A DNA stretch of 64,000 nucleotides from Cladocopium goreaui (lineage: Eukaryota; Sar; Dinophyceae; Suessiales; Symbiodiniaceae): positions 89,107 to 153,106 of the forward strand of contig CAMXCT020001431.1 of the NCBI GenBank assembly GCA_947184155.2. Reading direction: 5' to 3'. The position numbers were made by a program, and so were the translations under genes. This document shows, piece after piece, positions 63,540-64,000 of this stretch. Position 1 is the first letter of the stretch. Every line of letters begins with the position of its first letter. The notes under the pieces are model-generated. The model was not told the DNA's origin and did no database searches. It saw only the letters and a program-made list of their open reading frames with translations.

Positions 63540-64000
63540 TTGAGTGAGTGAGTGAGTGAGAGTGAGTGAGTGAGTGAGAGCGAGTGAGTGAGTGAGAGTG
63601 AGTGAGTGAGTGAGAGTGAGTGAGTGAGAGTGAGTGAGTGAGTGAGTGAGTGAGTGAGAGTGAGTGAGTGAGTGAGTGAGAGTGAGTGAGTGAGTGAGTG
63701 AGTGAGAGTGTGTGAGTGAGTGAGTGAGAGTGTGTGAGTGAGTGAGTGAGAGTGTGTGAGTGAGTGAGAGTGCGTGGGTGAGTGAGAGTGTGTGAGTGAG
63801 TGAGAGTGTGTGAGTGAGTGAGAGTGTGTGAGTGAGTGAGAGTGTGTGAGTGAGTGAGAGTGTGTGAGTGAGTGAGAGTGTGTGAGTGAGTGAGAGTGGG
63901 TGAGTGAGTGAGAGTGGGTGAGTGAGTGAGTGAGTGAGAGTGAAAGTGAGTGAGTGAGTGAGTGAGAGTGAGTGAGTGAGAGTGAGAGTGAGAGTGAGAG
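63540..64000. repeat. (GAGT)n microsatellite running off the window
   Basis: Continuous GAGTGAGTGAGT with interspersed GAGAGT and GTGTGT variants to the last base. Confidence 0.99.

Overview
The window looks like nuclear DNA of a dinoflagellate. Four things point there: exons joined by GC-AG and GA-AG introns flanked by short direct repeats; intact Ty1/copia coding modules of the kind I recall from dinoflagellate genomes; several degraded multi-copy protein families I associate with Symbiodinium-like genomes; and very dense minisatellite arrays. Recognition of these families is from memory, not from a search. The supplied coordinates of several coding regions begin at GTG or TTG, so I note where a eukaryotic ATG would lie.

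Layout. (1) 0.2-3.2 kb: minus-strand exons encoding a KH RNA-binding domain (KH3). (2) 3.8-22.6 kb: a giant minus-strand Ty1/copia-type element. About 17.4 kb is almost continuously coding: a gag with tandem CCCH zinc fingers, a full protease-integrase-RT-RNase H pol, and then four more reading frames. These are a methyltransferase-like domain, a 1.2-kaa unknown with a zinc ribbon, a CCHC zinc-knuckle protein, and a complete-looking Tpt1/KptA RNA 2'-phosphotransferase-like protein. (3) 24.5-30.9 kb: exon-like blocks of a minus-strand, intron-rich gene of unknown function, possibly helical-repeat, with CAAGTG-rich introns. (4) 32.2-33.2 kb: exons for a second KH domain (KH2). (5) 33.7-36.5 kb: a ~46-bp repeat array interrupted by a 1,067-bp element with terminal inverted repeats. 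(6) 38.1-40.6 kb: a 5'-truncated non-LTR retrotransposon. (7) 41.6-46.8 kb and 54.7-56.2 kb: broken copies of dinoflagellate multi-copy families. (8) 46.9-54.3 kb: a chain of minisatellites, with a perfect 62-bp palindrome at 48.7 kb. (9) 57.7-58.4 kb: exons for a third KH domain (KH1). (10) 58.4-64 kb: satellite DNA.

How the parts fit. The three KH modules lie on one strand in the order KH1, KH2, KH3. Each has an intact GXXG loop and intron phases are compatible, so one gene may span more than 57 kb, with the copia element and other repeats inside its introns. In the copia element, gag and pol would make the particle and copy the RNA. The downstream modules suggest the element carries its own nucleic-acid-modifying functions (methyl transfer, NAD-dependent RNA-end chemistry), but this is inference from motifs.
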